From: an uncultured Mycobacterium sp.
GTDB lineage: Bacteria; Actinomycetota; Actinomycetes; Mycobacteriales; Mycobacteriaceae
Reading direction: 5' to 3'
Length of the DNA: 39,113 nucleotides
Assembly (NCBI GenBank): GCA_900078375.1
Contig: FLQS01000054.1
Span: 1-39,113, forward strand
The notes beneath the pieces are model-generated. The model was not told the DNA's origin. It was given only the letters and a program-made list of their open reading frames with translations, and did not search any database. This document shows, in pieces, positions 7,332 to 15,037 of the stretch. Numbering within the stretch: the stretch's first letter is position 1; every line of letters starts with the position of its first letter. A program made the translations under genes and the position numbers.

Positions 7332-10328
7332 TTACGTACGCGATGCGTAAGACATGTTATGGCCGCCTATCGGGCATGGTTTTACGACAGCAGACCGTCG
7401 TGTTTGACGTGCACGGTGTCGGTCACGGTGCAGCCGTTGGCGCGGACCGATGGCCGAAGCCCGGGCTAGAAGTTCTGTTGAGCCGTATACGTCACGGAGT
7501 AGCTGGGCCGGCGTGCTGCTCACCACGCCGTTGTTCACGACGTAGTAGCCGTCGTAGACAGTGAGGACGATGATGTCGCCGGTGCTGGTGCCCGAGGTGC
7601 TGAGGATATCCAGGAACGAGTCGTAGCTGGCGCTGCCATGCGCCGGCTGCTGGGTGATGGTGTAGGTCATCGAGTCGCTGTCGCCGTCGCTGCCGGACAC
7701 CGAGGTCCAGGAAGTGTAGGTGCCCAGGATGTTGCTTCCGGCCCAGCGGATTCCGCTGGACAGCGTTGGGGCGGTGTTGGCGGCGTAGATGGGCACGGAA
7801 GCGGTGTATGTCGTTGTGCCACCGAAGGCGTCGCTGACCGTCGCGGTGAAGGCGTCACTGACGGCGTTGCCGGTGGCCCCGATCTTGGCTGCATCGTGGT
7901 AGTACGAATACCCCTTGTCGATGTTGTAGCTGAAGGTCCCGTCGGCGTTGATCACCACCGTGCCGTTGTTGACCGTGGTGTAGGTGCCTGCGGTGTAGGT
8001 CAGGGTGTCGCCGTCGGCGTCGGTGGCATGCAGTGTGCCGGTGACGGACTGTTTGAGGGTGCCGATGCCCAGGATGCGGTTGTCTTGCAGGGTCGAGGTG
8101 CCGATCGTGGTCGTGCCGGGCGTCGGCGCGCTGTTGACCACCGCAGGCTTGACCGCCAGTTTCAGGGTGACTGTGCGGCCGTTGGCGTCGGTGGCAATCA
8201 CCGTGACCACATCGCTATTCGCCGTAGTACGGCCCACGCTCGAGGTATAGGTGAACGCGCCGGTGGTCGGGTTGAAGGACGTCACCGTGCCGTTGGTCGG
8301 GCTGGCGCCCAGTGCATAACTGGTGAAGATGCCAGCATCACCGCTCGGGACTGGCACAGAACCAGTCACGACATACGGCGTAGAGGTGTCGAGATTGCCC
8401 GGGGTGATCGACGTGGTGTTGGGCACCGTGACCGTCGCGATGGTGGTGCCACCGTGGCCGTCGGTCATCTGCACCTGGAAACTCTGCGTAGCGCCGGCGG
8501 TCGCCGACGAAACATAGGTAAAGGCGCCGGTGGTCGAGTCCAGGGTGATGATGCCGCCGTTCCCGGCACCATTCTTGGTGTAGGCGGCGTTGTTAGTCAG
8601 GCCGTTGACCGACGAGCCGACCAGCGAGTACGTCAATGTGTCACCGTCAGAGTCGCTGCCTCCGACGCTGCCACGCACGACGCCCAGGCCATCGGCGGCA
8701 CCCATCGTCGGAGACGATGTGGGCGCGCTGTTCGATCCGTCGATGATCTTGATGCTGAAGGTGACGGTGTAGTTGACGCCGTCCGCGGACGTCACCGGGA
8801 TGTTCACGGTGTCGTATCTGTCCGCCTCATTTTCTGACGTTGCGCGGTGGAAGAACGCCGCGCCGGGAAGCGTATTCGTATACGTGAATCCACCATCGCT
8901 GGTGTTGATGGTGACCAGCCCGCCGCCTGCCGAGGTAAAGGTCCCGAGTAGCGACGTCCCGAAGTCCACCGACCTGCCGTCGGGATCCACCGCGTGGAAC
9001 GTGCCTGCCGCGTACTCCGAGCGCGTGCTGTCACCGCCCAAGCTCAGCGTGTAGAGCCAACTGTCGTAGGTAGTGCTCTTCGTGAAGGTCGTGAGGGCAG
9101 CCATCTCCTGGAACCGCTTGTACATGGCAACCAGCGCGACGTAGGTCACGACCGTGAATGGATTCACCTGCGCGGCGGTCCAGGTCGGCAGCGTTATATC
9201 CCACGCCCGTGTCGGGTCGTAGAAAGCGCCACCGTCGCTGAGCCCGAGCGTCAAAGTCGCCGCGGCCTGCGCCGCAGCGATCTTGGTGTCGAGACTCGTG
9301 GAGTTTGTGAGGTCAGCCCTGGTGACGATGGCGCCGGTGGTCGCCTTTATGACATCGATCTCCCACTGGGCCGGGTCGTAGACGCCATTGAGCATGTCGG
9401 TCAAGACCGTTGCCGTCCCGACCACCGCAGCGCCCATGATTTTGTACTGCGTGATGACGCCGAGGGACCCCGCCCCTGGGGCGATATTGAACGGCGGCAC
9501 GATCCGGTTCAGGAAGTCGCCCCACGCGTTGAGGGTGTCGGTGAACGTATAGCTGGGGATCGCCGGCTTGACGAAAAGGCCCAGGATGCTGCCGAGATCT
9601 GGAATCCACCGTGCCGGGCTGCCGGCGACCGCGGCGGCGATCAAGGCGTCGAGCTGATTGTCAATGGCGTCGAGGCTTAGGTCGGTTTGATGGTTGGTGA
9701 TCGTGACGAAGTTGTGCGGCAGACCGGGCCAGCCGGCGAGCCGATTGACCGCCCTGGTCAGGGCCCCCACGAAATACCACGCGCCCGTCCCCGCTGCCGG
9801 GGTCGCAGCGGCGGTCGGCGTCGCCGACGCAGCGGGGACCGCTCGAGCAGCGGCCGTGGTCGACTTTTCCGTTTGCGGCGTGGCTGCCGTTGTCTCGACG
9901 GTCTCTGGAGTTTCTGCCGCGGCCGCGGTAGCCGGGCTGGTCTCGGCTACCGAGTCGGTCGGGGTCGCGGTCGTCGTCGAGGTGGCGGTAGTAGTAGTAG
10001 TAGTGGTGGTGCTCGAGCCTGTGGCTCTTGGCGCAGCGGAAGGGCGGGGAGCCGCCGACGATTGCTTAGCGGAGGGGCGTTTGCGCGCAGGTCCGGCCCT
10101 TCCCGCTGCACGCGTAGATGTCGAGGAAGCTCCGGCATCCGCGGCAGAACTCGCCTTTGCCGCGGAATCCGGCGAACCGGCATCCGTCGTAGCCGACGCC
10201 ACTCCTTGACCCGTCGCGACCGCCAGGCCGACCCCCACCGCCGCCGCGAGCATCCCATTGCGAGCCGCGCGCTGCCGGTTGCGAGCCACCTGCTTCCTGT
10301 GGCGACCTACGCGCTTCTTGGAACTCAC
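7332..10328 (-). CDS. Giant secreted beta-sandwich repeat surface protein, paralog 3, with a frameshifted C-terminus
   Basis: A predicted secreted protein of 998 residues as read. I place the start at the GTG at 10328: the protein then begins VSSKKRVGRHRKQ like its paralogs, with GGAGG just upstream. A longer frame from 10406 lacks support. The order is leader (1-51), Ser/Thr/Ala linker (to about 183), middle domain (183-410, including VVTYVALVAMYKRF), pre-module, then A (531), B (638), C (733) and D (851). After residue about 941 the reading becomes Arg-rich and unlike its paralogs. Removing one C from the CCC run (complement of 7505-7507) restores SYSVTYTAQQNF and a TAG at 7466-7468. That would give 953 residues, close to paralog 1 at 948, and a terminal Phe. 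The tail is therefore probably a recent frameshift or a sequencing error. Confidence 0.8.
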   Translation of the reverse strand: MSSKKRVGRHRKQVARNRQRAARNGMLAAAVGVGLAVATGQGVASATTDAGSPDSAAKASSAADAGASSTSTRAAGRAGPARKRPSAKQSSAAPRPSAAPRATGSSTTTTTTTTATSTTTATPTDSVAETSPATAAAAETPETVETTAATPQTEKSTTAAARAVPAASATPTAAATPAAGTGAWYFVGALTRAVNRLAGWPGLPHNFVTITNHQTDLSLDAIDNQLDALIAAAVAGSPARWIPDLGSILGLFVKPAIPSYTFTDTLNAWGDFLNRIVPPFNIAPGAGSLGVITQYKIMGAAVVGTATVLTDMLNGVYDPAQWEIDVIKATTGAIVTRADLTNSTSLDTKIAAAQAAATLTLGLSDGGAFYDPTRAWDITLPTWTAAQVNPFTVVTYVALVAMYKRFQEMAALTTFTKSTTYDSWLYTLSLGGDSTRSEYAAGTFHAVDPDGRSVDFGTSLLGTFTSAGGGLVTINTSDGGFTYTNTLPGAAFFHRATSENEADRYDTVNIPVTSADGVNYTVTFSIKIIDGSNSAPTSSPTMGAADGLGVVRGSVGGSDSDGDTLTYSLVGSSVNGLTNNAAYTKNGAGNGGIITLDSTTGAFTYVSSATAGATQSFQVQMTDGHGGTTIATVTVPNTTSITPGNLDTSTPYVVTGSVPVPSGDAGIFTSYALGASPTNGTVTSFNPTTGAFTYTSSVGRTTANSDVVTVIATDANGRTVTLKLAVKPAVVNSAPTPGTTTIGTSTLQDNRILGIGTLKQSVTGTLHATDADGDTLTYTAGTYTTVNNGTVVINADGTFSYNIDKGYSYYHDAAKIGATGNAVSDAFTATVSDAFGGTTTYTASVPIYAANTAPTLSSGIRWAGSNILGTYTSWTSVSGSDGDSDSMTYTITQQPAHGSASYDSFLDILSTSGTSTGDIIVLTVYDGYYVVNNGVVSSTPAQLLRDVYGSTELLARASAIGPRQRLHRDRHRARQTRRSAVVKPCPIGGHNMSYASRT
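9988..10002. repeat. GTA trinucleotide run (five units) in the Thr-rich linker
   Basis: Five perfect GTA units on the plus strand are followed by GTG units. On the coding strand they give a Thr run inside the mucin-like linker of paralog 3. Length changes would stay in frame and alter only the linker. Confidence 0.8.
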
Positions 10329-10414
10329 CGACCCTCCGCTCACCGAGGCATGCGCAAAACGCATACGACGCGGCTCACGCACATTGCTTGGGAGAGACGC
10401 AGACATCTACTGCC

Positions 10415-10426
10415 CGCAACTTAACA
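10415..10426 (-). promoter_or_regulatory. Shared upstream box of the three-paralog cluster, copy 3
   Basis: The minus strand reads TGTTAAGTTGCG, 87 bases upstream of the GTG start of paralog 3. The upstream partner GGCGAAAAT (10436-10444) matches the one before paralog 2. The two elements are 9 bases apart here and 10 bases apart before paralog 2. Confidence 0.4.
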
Positions 10427-10578
10427 TCGCCCCGCATTTTCGCCAAGGACAATTCGAAATATTGCCTTTACGAGTCACTGAACAGCGAATTCGATAGTCC
10501 GGATGCTATCAACTTTCAGTTACGCGTAAGTCAGCAGCAAACGGTGGTACTGATCGATTGATTAGTCCGACGGGCGCG

Positions 10579-11178
10579 TCAGGGATGTCGGTCGCCGAGC
10601 AACCGTTCCACGTATTTGGCGATGACGTCGACCTCAAGATTCACCGGTGTCCCGACGGGTGCGCGACCCAGCGTGGTCAGCGACAACGTCGTCGGGATCA
10701 GCGACACCTCGAACCAGTCGTCGCCCAGCCCGGAGACCGTCAGCGAAATGCCGTCGACGGTGATCGAACCTTTCTCCACGACGTAGCGCGACAGCTCCGG
10801 CGGCAGTGCGATCCGCACGACCTCCCAGTGTTCGGATGGCGTCCGCGCCTCCACCCGGCCGGTGCCGTCGACGTGACCTTGGACGATGTGGCCGCCGAGC
10901 CGGCTGTTGATCGCTGCGGCCCGCTCGAGGTTCACCGCGCTGCCGACATCGACAGCGGCGAGGCTGGACCGGTTGAGAGTCTCGGCCATCACGTCGGCAC
11001 TGAACTGCCCGTCCGATAGCACATCGACGACAGTCAGGCACACGCCATTGACGGCGATCGAGTCGCCGTGGCGGGCGTCGGCGGTGACGACAGGGCCGCG
11101 GATGACGAAGCGGGCGGAGTCGGCCAGTTCATCCTTGCCGACCACCTCGCCCAGCTCCTCGACGATTCCGGTGAACAC
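10579..11178 (-). CDS. ribE: Riboflavin synthase, alpha chain
   Basis: Riboflavin synthase (EC 2.5.1.9) converts two 6,7-dimethyl-8-ribityllumazine molecules to riboflavin plus the pyrimidinedione, the last step of riboflavin synthesis in the cytosol. The 199 residues show the two-lumazine-domain architecture. The N-terminal MFTGIVEELG and the GDSIAVNGVCLTV stretch define domain 1. The repeat GHIVQGHVDGTG near residue 96 and GSITVDGISLTV define domain 2. The length is normal for the family. The start is a GTG at 11178. It is called ribC in M. tuberculosis annotation. It is divergent from lprG, with about 130 bases between the two starts. No FMN riboswitch-like structure was recognised there. 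It lies upstream of, and on the same strand as, the three giant surface-protein genes, separated from the nearest one by 250 bases. Confidence 0.95.
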   Translation of the reverse strand: MFTGIVEELGEVVGKDELADSARFVIRGPVVTADARHGDSIAVNGVCLTVVDVLSDGQFSADVMAETLNRSSLAAVDVGSAVNLERAAAINSRLGGHIVQGHVDGTGRVEARTPSEHWEVVRIALPPELSRYVVEKGSITVDGISLTVSGLGDDWFEVSLIPTTLSLTTLGRAPVGTPVNLEVDVIAKYVERLLGDRHP

Positions 11179-11267
11179 GCGCCCAATCTAGCCCGACCCC
11201 GACGACACTCGCTTAGCTCTACTAAAATCGCAGTTCACGACCCATAACGCGGCCCCTGCCCAGCCTG

Positions 11268-11281
11268 GTAGCGCAAGCTAC
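11268..11281. promoter_or_regulatory. Small perfect inverted repeat upstream of lprG
   Basis: GTAGC-GCAA-GCTAC sits about 28-41 bases before the lprG ATG, overlapping where the -35 region would be. It could be an operator, or a GNRA-loop hairpin if transcribed from further upstream. Confidence 0.3.
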
Positions 11282-11296
11282 GTCGGGCCGACCCTC

Positions 11297-11302
11297 TACG
11301 AT
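11297..11302 (+). promoter_or_regulatory. Candidate -10 element giving a leaderless lprG transcript
   Basis: TACGAT fits the mycobacterial TANNNT -10 pattern and lies six bases before the ATG at 11309. No Shine-Dalgarno is visible. This spacing would put the transcript start on the A of the ATG. Confidence 0.4.
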
Positions 11303-11308
11303 GCACCT

Positions 11309-12007
11309 ATGCCGACGTGCCGCCGAATGTTTGCCGTCCTTGTCGCCCTCTTCGCCACAGCAGCCCTGTTCGTCGCCGGCTGCTCGTCATCCTCGAAGCC
11401 CTCAGAGCCCCTACCGGATGCCGCCGGACTGCTGCAGCAGTCGATCGGAGTCACCAAGGGCCTCAAGAGCGCCCACCTCGACATCGTCGTCGGAGGCAAG
11501 ATCGAGGGCCTGCCGGTCAAGAAGCTCACCGGCGACCTGACCAACGTGCCGGCCGTCGCGGTGTCCGGGAATTCCACGATCTCGATGGGCGGCTCGGATG
11601 TCGACATCCAGCTCGTGGTCCTGGACGGCACCCTGTTCGCCGCGCTGACCCCCAACAACTGGCTGGACATGGGCCCCGCCAAGGACATCTACGACCCCTC
11701 GGTGGTCCTCAACCCGGACAACGGTCTGGCCAATTGGCTCGCCAACATCACCGACGCCAAGTCGGAGGCCAGCGAGACCATCAACGGCGTGGACACCGTG
11801 CGGATCAGCGGCAAGGTCAGCGCCGACGCCATGAACAAGCTGATCCCGCTCAAGGCGTCCAATCCGCTGCCCGCCACGGTCTGGATCCAGAAGGCCGACC
11901 CGCATCAGCTGGTGCAGGCCAAGACCGATACGGGCAACGGCGGAAGCATCCAGATCACGCTGTCGGAGTGGGACAAGCCGGTTACCGTCACCAAGCCCGC
12001 CGTCTGA
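11309..12007 (+). CDS. lprG: Lipoprotein LprG (LppX/LprAFG family)
   Basis: LprG binds triacylated glycolipids and triacylglycerol at the periplasmic side and hands them on for cell-envelope delivery, working with the P55 transporter encoded next to it. The 232-residue product begins with a signal peptide (RRMFAVLVALFATAALF) and a lipobox VAGC with Cys25 as the acylation site. The mature part shows the family pattern: LLQQSIGVTKGLKSAHLDI, the GNSTISMGGSDVDIQLVVLDGTLF region, then PANVWIQK-like ATVWIQKADPHQLVQ near the end. The following transporter gene starts 11 bases after its stop, so the pair is surely an operon. Start choice: the first ATG of the frame gives a clean signal peptide and may be leaderless. 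Confidence 0.93.
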   Translation: MPTCRRMFAVLVALFATAALFVAGCSSSSKPSEPLPDAAGLLQQSIGVTKGLKSAHLDIVVGGKIEGLPVKKLTGDLTNVPAVAVSGNSTISMGGSDVDIQLVVLDGTLFAALTPNNWLDMGPAKDIYDPSVVLNPDNGLANWLANITDAKSEASETINGVDTVRISGKVSADAMNKLIPLKASNPLPATVWIQKADPHQLVQAKTDTGNGGSIQITLSEWDKPVTVTKPAV

Positions 12008-12018
12008 CGGATTGAGTC

Positions 12019-13587
12019 ATGGCTGATTCTGTAGACACCGCCGCCCAACGGGCGCAGTCCTCCGGCCGCAGCCGCCGGATCGCGATCGGCGCCGGCAGCC
12101 TGGCAGTACTGCTCGGCGCGCTGGACACCTATGTCGTCGTCACGATCATGGTCGACATCATGTCGACGGTCGGCATCCCGGTGAACAAGCTCCAGCAGGT
12201 CACGCCGATCATCACCTGGTATCTGCTCGGCTACATCGCGGCCATGCCGCTGCTCGGCCGGCTCTCCGACCGCTTCGGCCGCAAACTTGTGCTGCAGCTG
12301 TCCCTGGTCACCTTCGCGGTGGGCTCGGTGGTGACGGCGCTGTCCACCGACCTGACCATGCTGGTCATCGGGCGGCTCATCCAAGGCATCGCCAGCGGCG
12401 CCCTGCTGCCCGTCACGCTGGCGCTGGCCGCCGACCTGTGGGCGGCGCGCAGCCGGGCCACGGTGCTCGGCGGCATCGGCGCCGCCCAGGAGCTCGGAAG
12501 CGTGCTCGGCCCGCTATACGGCATCGGTGTGGTGCTGCTGCTGGGTAAGTGGCAGGACGTGTTCTGGATCAACGTGCCGCTGACCGTGATCGCAATGGTC
12601 GCGATCCATTTCAGTCTGCCTGGCCACGACCGCACCGCAAATCCCGAGAAGGTCGATCTGGTCGGCGGGATCCTGCTCGCGATCGCGCTGGGCCTGGCCG
12701 TCATCGGTCTGTACAACCCGTCCCCCGACGGTAAGCAGCTCCTGCCGCCGCACGGCCTGGTGCTGGTCGGTGGAGCGATCGTCGCGGCGGTCGCATTCGC
12801 GGTGTGGGAGCGCTTTGCCCGCACCCGGCTCATCGAACCGGCCGGCGTGCGGTTCGTGCCGTTCCTGGCCGCGCTGGGCACCTCGCTGTGCGCGGGCGCG
12901 GCGCTGATGGTCACGCTGGTCAACGTCGAGCTGTTCGGCCAGGGCGTGCTGGGCAAGGACCAGACGCAGGCCGCCTTCCTGCTGCTGCACTTCCTGATCG
13001 CGCTGCCGATCGGTGCCCTGATCGGCGGCTGGATCGCCACCAAGATCGGCGACCGGATCGTCGCCGCGGTCGGCATGCTGATCTCCGCAGGCGCCTACTG
13101 GCTGGTGTCGCACTGGGGAACCAATGTGGCGAGCGCGCGCCACGATCTGGGCTTCGTGTCGCTGCCGGTGATCGACACCGATCTGGCGCTGGCCGGGCTC
13201 GGGCTCGGCCTGGTGATCGGTCCGCTCACCTCGGCCGCGCTGCGCGTGGTGCCATCGGCCCAGCACGGCATCGCGTCGTCACTGGTCGTGGTCGCCAGGA
13301 TGACCGGCATGCTGATCGGTGTCGCGGCGCTGAGCGCCTGGGGCCTGTACCGGTTCAATCAGATCCTGGCCACCCTGCCCAGCCCCGGCGGCAACAGCCT
13401 GGCAGCCAAACTCGCCGGCGAGGCCGAGCGCTATCGCACCGCATTCGCCATGCAGTACGGCTCGATCTTCTTCATCACGGTCATCGTGTGCCTGGTCGGT
13501 GCAGCACTGGCACTGTTCATCGGCGGCAAGCAGGCGCACGCCGCTGAAGAGCCGGCGGCCGAATCCTCACTCCCCGCTTCGCGGTAG
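12019..13587 (+). CDS. p55: P55-type MFS efflux transporter
   Basis: A major facilitator transporter with 14 predicted membrane helices (DHA2 type), 522 residues, homologous to P55 (Rv1410c). The family exports lipids together with LprG and contributes to resistance to several drugs. Visible motifs are the helix-1 LDTYVV (Asp36) and motif A, GRLSDRFGRK, at 80-89. Motif C-like GAAQELGSVLGPLYG follows near 155-170. The second half continues with helices up to IFFITVIVCLVGAALALFIGG and a short charged tail. It is translated directly after lprG. Its last 21 bases overlap the 3' end of the convergent lysA-like gene, so there is no room for a classical terminator between them. Confidence 0.93.
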   Translation: MADSVDTAAQRAQSSGRSRRIAIGAGSLAVLLGALDTYVVVTIMVDIMSTVGIPVNKLQQVTPIITWYLLGYIAAMPLLGRLSDRFGRKLVLQLSLVTFAVGSVVTALSTDLTMLVIGRLIQGIASGALLPVTLALAADLWAARSRATVLGGIGAAQELGSVLGPLYGIGVVLLLGKWQDVFWINVPLTVIAMVAIHFSLPGHDRTANPEKVDLVGGILLAIALGLAVIGLYNPSPDGKQLLPPHGLVLVGGAIVAAVAFAVWERFARTRLIEPAGVRFVPFLAALGTSLCAGAALMVTLVNVELFGQGVLGKDQTQAAFLLLHFLIALPIGALIGGWIATKIGDRIVAAVGMLISAGAYWLVSHWGTNVASARHDLGFVSLPVIDTDLALAGLGLGLVIGPLTSAALRVVPSAQHGIASSLVVVARMTGMLIGVAALSAWGLYRFNQILATLPSPGGNSLAAKLAGEAERYRTAFAMQYGSIFFITVIVCLVGAALALFIGGKQAHAAEEPAAESSLPASR

Positions 13588-14858
13588 CTCCACGTCGCGG
13601 GCCAGCAGGTCGGCCCAGGTATCCCGGCGCACCACCAGCCGGGCATCGCCCCCCTTGGCGAACACCACCGGGATACGTCGCGCGCCGTTGTACTGGTTGG
13701 ACATCGTGTAGCAATACGCCCCGGTGACCGGCACGGCCAGCAGGTCGCCGACGGCCGGATTGTCAAGGGGCACACCATCGATCAGCTGATCACCGGACTC
13801 GCAGTGCCGGCCGACGACCGTAACGGTCTGCGCGCCGCCGAGCCGGTCGACGAGCGTGGCCTCGAACCGCTGCCCGTAGAGGGAGACCTCGAGGTTGTCC
13901 CCCATCCCGCCGTCGACCGCGACGTGGATGACCTGCCCGCGCTTGACGGTGGTGACCCGGTAGACCGTGCACGCGGCGGTCGCGGTCATCGACCGGCCGG
14001 GCTCGACGATGATGCGGGCATCGGCGGGGACCAGCCCGCGGGCCTTGTCGATCATCGTCTGCGCGTAGACGTCCACCGACGGCGGATGATCGGCGTACGT
14101 GTAGCGGACGCCGAGCCCGCCGCCGAAGTCGTAGACGTCGAAGCTGCCGAGCTCGGCGACGGGAGCCACGGCGGCGGCCAGCTGCTCGGCATCGAGCAGC
14201 TGGGAGCCGACGTGGGTGTGCACGCCGTCGCAGCGCAGCACCTTGCTGCGGCGGATCTTCTCGATCGCCACGTGCGCGTCCTCAGGGAGCAGACCGAACT
14301 TCGAGCCGGCATGCCCGGTCGCGACGGCCGCGTGGGTATCGGCCTCGATACCGGGCACCACCCGCACCAGGCAGGCCTGCCGGGAGCCCGATTCGACGAT
14401 GCGCTCCAGCCGGTCGATGTCGTCGAAGTTGTCGACGACGATCAGACCGACGCCTTGGCGACGGCCAGTTCGAGTTCCTCATCGGTCTTGGCGTTGCCGT
14501 GCAACAACATCCGGGCCGGGTCGGTGCCCGCGGCCAGCGCGGTCATGATCTCTCCCCCGCCCGCAACGTCGAGCAGCAACCCCTCCTCACTGGCAAGACG
14601 TTGAATTGCGCTGCACGGAAACGCTTTTGATGCGAACGCCACATCGGTGCGGGCCCAGCGGCTGCGGAAGGCCGCCAAATAGTCCCTGGCCCGCTGGCGC
14701 ACCGCATCCTCGGCGACCACCATGACCGGAGTCCCGAACTCGGCAGCCAGCGCATCCAGCCGGCAGCCACCGACGCTCAGCGTGCCGTCATCGATCAGGG
14801 AGCCGGGCGGGAACAGGCCGAGCACGTCGTGATCGCTCATAGGCCCATCTTGCTCCAT
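13567..14858 (-). pseudogene. lysA: LysA-like diaminopimelate decarboxylase, interrupted by one frameshift
   Basis: This is a PLP-dependent decarboxylase of the DAP/ornithine decarboxylase group, read as two frames. Codons 14858-14442 give the N-terminal part with the PLP lysine motif FASKAF and GGGEI. The second frame, from about 14450 to 13567, gives VVDNFDDIDRLE, HTHVGSQ, GGGLGVRY, EPGRSM and the catalytic GRHCESGD, ending like other LysA proteins. Adding one base at the CC of 14453-14454 (coding AAGGCG becoming AAGGGCG) restores AKGVGLIVVDNF and a full 430-residue enzyme. All key residues are kept, so the break is recent, or a sequencing error. The start could be 14858 or 14840 (MSDHDVLG). 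It is probably a second copy, since the main mycobacterial lysA normally sits beside argS, thrA and hom. Confidence 0.85.
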
Positions 14859-14957
14859 ACCTCGCCGCGCACAAGGCAGCCGGGCCCCTTCGATAGGTGA
14901 GACGGCGCAGACGGATCCGCCAATGACGCGGTTGACGTCCCCGCAACTGGCTCGACT

Positions 14958-14975
14958 ATTGTCTTATCTTACAAT
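14958..14975. promoter_or_regulatory. Inverted repeat operator-like site in an AT-rich patch
   Basis: ATTGT-N8-ACAAT lies within a strikingly AT-rich stretch (about 14955-14990), about 63-80 bases upstream of the plus-strand gene at 15038. It lies between that gene and the divergent lysA-like gene. Its form suits a repressor operator, but no regulator gene is adjacent. Confidence 0.4.
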
Positions 14976-15037
14976 TTTAACAAAAATAGCCGGGACGGGC
15001 GTCAGGGCGGCAACCGTGCCAGGAAGAGGAAACTTCG

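Noticed and set aside
10329..10406. Longer N-terminus of paralog 3 starting at 10406
   Set aside because: The first 26 codons do not match the paralogs, whereas the GTG at 10328 has a GGAGG site and starts the shared leader.
11179..11308. Possible FMN riboswitch upstream of ribE
   Set aside because: No multi-stem RFN-like pattern was seen in the 130-base divergent region.
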